A DNA stretch of 64,000 nt from Todiramphus chloris collaris (lineage: Eukaryota; Chordata; Aves; Coraciiformes; Alcedinidae). The notes under the pieces are model-generated. The model searched no databases, had not been told where the DNA came from, and worked only from the letters and a program-made list of their open reading frames with translations. Shown here piece after piece: positions 62,510-64,000 of the stretch. The stretch spans positions 35,911,191 to 35,975,190 of the forward strand of contig JANVCC010000018.1 in the NCBI GenBank assembly GCA_025345505.1. The letters are read 5' to 3'. The first letter of the stretch is position 1, and every line of letters begins with the position of its first letter. The position numbers and the translations under genes are program-made.

Positions 62510-62738
62510 GGGTTGGTTTGGATTGGATATCAGGAAGAAATTTTTCATTATGAGGGTGGTGAGTCACCATGCACACATTGCCCAGAGAAGCTGGAGATAC
62601 CCCTTCCTTGGAAGTGTTCAAGGCCAGGCTGGATGGGGGCTTTGAGCAACCTGGTCAAGTGAAATATGTCCAGGGGGTTGGACCAAATGATCTTCAAGTG
62701 TCCCTTCCAATCTAAACTATTCTGTGGTTCTGTGGTTT
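62510..62738 (+). mobile_element. CR1 LINE, 5'-truncated 3' end (about 230 bp)
   Basis: 'ggattggatatcaggaag', 'aaatttttcattatgagg', 'gtgttcaaggccaggctgga', 'tgggggctttgagcaacctg', 'gtcaagtg' and 'ccttccaatctaaactattc', ending in two TTCTGTGG units. This is the CR1 subtype with the AAGGCCAGGCTGGATGGGG...GAGCAACCTGGT block. It belongs to a different subtype than the copies at 24.6 and 62.1 kb. Confidence 0.92.
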
Positions 62739-64000
62739 CATCAAGCTGTTCCTCAAAGCATTTTCCCAACTTCACAGGAAAAAAATCTTGTGGAAAACAT
62801 CAGGGTAAGAGCATTTCCTACTGCATTAAGCATCCAGTCACAGAGTCGAACATGAAGAGTAACAGGTGAAAGAAAAAAACTGTAATTTCAGAAAATACTT
62901 TAAAAGCTATGGAGACCTAATGAACTAGGGATATAAAAGAAGGCAATTCCAGATGGCAGAAGCTGCTGAAGAGAAAACTCTTCTACCCAAGCAATAACAG
63001 TGGGTGAGCAGGCAGAGCAGATGACTTTGCTCTGAGAGAAGCAGATGCAGAACTAGAAGGAGATAAACAATATATTTTAAAGAAACGCAATCTGCAAGTC
63101 CAGTGCATACAATCTGTCTTGTGGAGTTGACAACAGACAGAGGAAATGCAGCACTAAAAGAAAATTATTTTCTCATCTAAGCAAAGGGAAAACAGTTCAA
63201 TCTTTCAATCAGCTGCAAGAACCAGAAAAGAAGTCAGATCCTTATTTCTACAGAAACAACCTGTATGCCAAAAGATGTATTCCCATGCTCTAACACAAAC
63301 TTTGAAACTGTTCTTATGTTCGTCTTCTCTTCGAAGGAGAACAAATGAATTGTGCATATATAAAGATCTCTGTGTGTCTCTCAAAGATGAGGACACAAAA
63401 TTTCTAATAGCCACATCTCTCCTAAGAGCTCAACAAAAGTAGGCAGAAAATACACTACAGAAGTTCTCTTCACTATTAGAAAGGGAATTGCACGTCTGGT
63501 TACCCCACGTAATTACAAAGGAAAATAGCGGGTGGAAAGTAGTTGCATACGCTTCAGTTTCAGCAGAAGAAAATGAACCTGTGAAACGTATTAACGCTTC
63601 CTGAAATACAACTGCTCTGGTTTTGCTTTTCCACTGCACAACAAAGAACAAAACTTCACCACCAGGCTCAAAACAGAAGCCTTAATACATAAAGACATTT
63701 TACTGTTTTCTTCGAACATTGGACCAGTTTTTAAACACTACCACACACAGTTCATAACGCCACATTGTGTTTTAGAAGAACACAACTTCCATGGCTATCT
63801 TAAATCATATCTACTGCAAGCAGACAAGCTGTACATAAACAGCTACCCCTGCTTTAATCCTGCACATGTGCTAGTGCGAAATCAGGCGTGACTGAATGAC
63901 TGCAGAGGAAACATTGATTATATGCCAATGAGGTTGTATTCATTGTCACCCAAAATGAGCATTTACATCATGCTGTATTCACTTTCACTCAAGGGTGACA
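62739..64000. other. Unannotated non-coding DNA to the end of the window
   Basis: Low-complexity A-rich pieces only. Short open frames have no motif or splice support. Confidence 0.55.

Noticed and set aside
1..64000. CRISPR arrays, bacterial operons, riboswitches, rRNA or mitochondrial insertions
   Set aside because: No regularly spaced direct repeats, no dense long open frames and no recognisable rRNA or mitochondrial blocks; the window is clearly vertebrate nuclear DNA.

Overview
This 64 kb window looks like a gene-poor, AT-rich, non-coding stretch of a bird genome (possibly another archosaur). The main evidence is repeat content. At least eleven relics of CR1 LINEs are present, several ending in the CR1 hallmark 3' tail of short repeats resembling ATTCTGTGA. 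There is also a retroviral solo LTR of the kind I associate with avian ERVL elements, two copies of a compact ERVK-type LTR, and a few very old SINE/CR1 remnants. No bacterial features, operons, CRISPR arrays, rRNA or tRNA genes were seen. No open frame longer than about 150 codons outside the transposons could be matched to a protein family.

Layout: 1-3 kb featureless; CR1 relics at 3.0-3.5 and 5.0-5.7 kb; a plain stretch to 11.5 kb holding one candidate open exon on the minus strand (10.6-10.8 kb); an ERVL-like solo LTR at 11.5-12.0 kb next to a very old CR1-like relic (12.0-12.3 kb). From 16.8 to 25.9 kb four plus-strand segments have good splice signals, the last followed by a polyadenylation signal, so a spliced (probably non-coding) transcript is possible. 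CR1 relics lie at 19.5, 21.6 (minus) and 24.6 kb, and solo LTR copy A (minus) lies at 20.3 kb. Between 25.9 and 34.7 kb only faint relics are visible. A 780 bp minus-strand CR1 occupies 34.7-35.5 kb. A palindrome with splice donors on both strands is at 37.3 kb, a SINE-like relic at 38.9 kb and a small CpG cluster at 43.6 kb. Solo LTR copy B (plus) is at 47.0 kb, and the best CR1 (about 3.2 kb, with endonuclease and reverse transcriptase relics) is at 49.6-52.9 kb. The last 11 kb carry an internal CR1 fragment (57.6 kb), a short CR1 end (60.0 kb) and two CR1 3' ends of different subtype (62.1-62.7 kb).

The clearest structural result is a pair of solo LTRs of one family, in opposite orientation about 26 kb apart. 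Each has TG...CA ends and its own 6 bp target duplication (AATGAC/AATGAC and CTGTCC/CTGTCT). The window holds no genes that visibly work together, and I found no new biological system. The most testable leads are the candidate spliced transcript, the opposed splice donors and a few blocks that look like conserved regulatory DNA.
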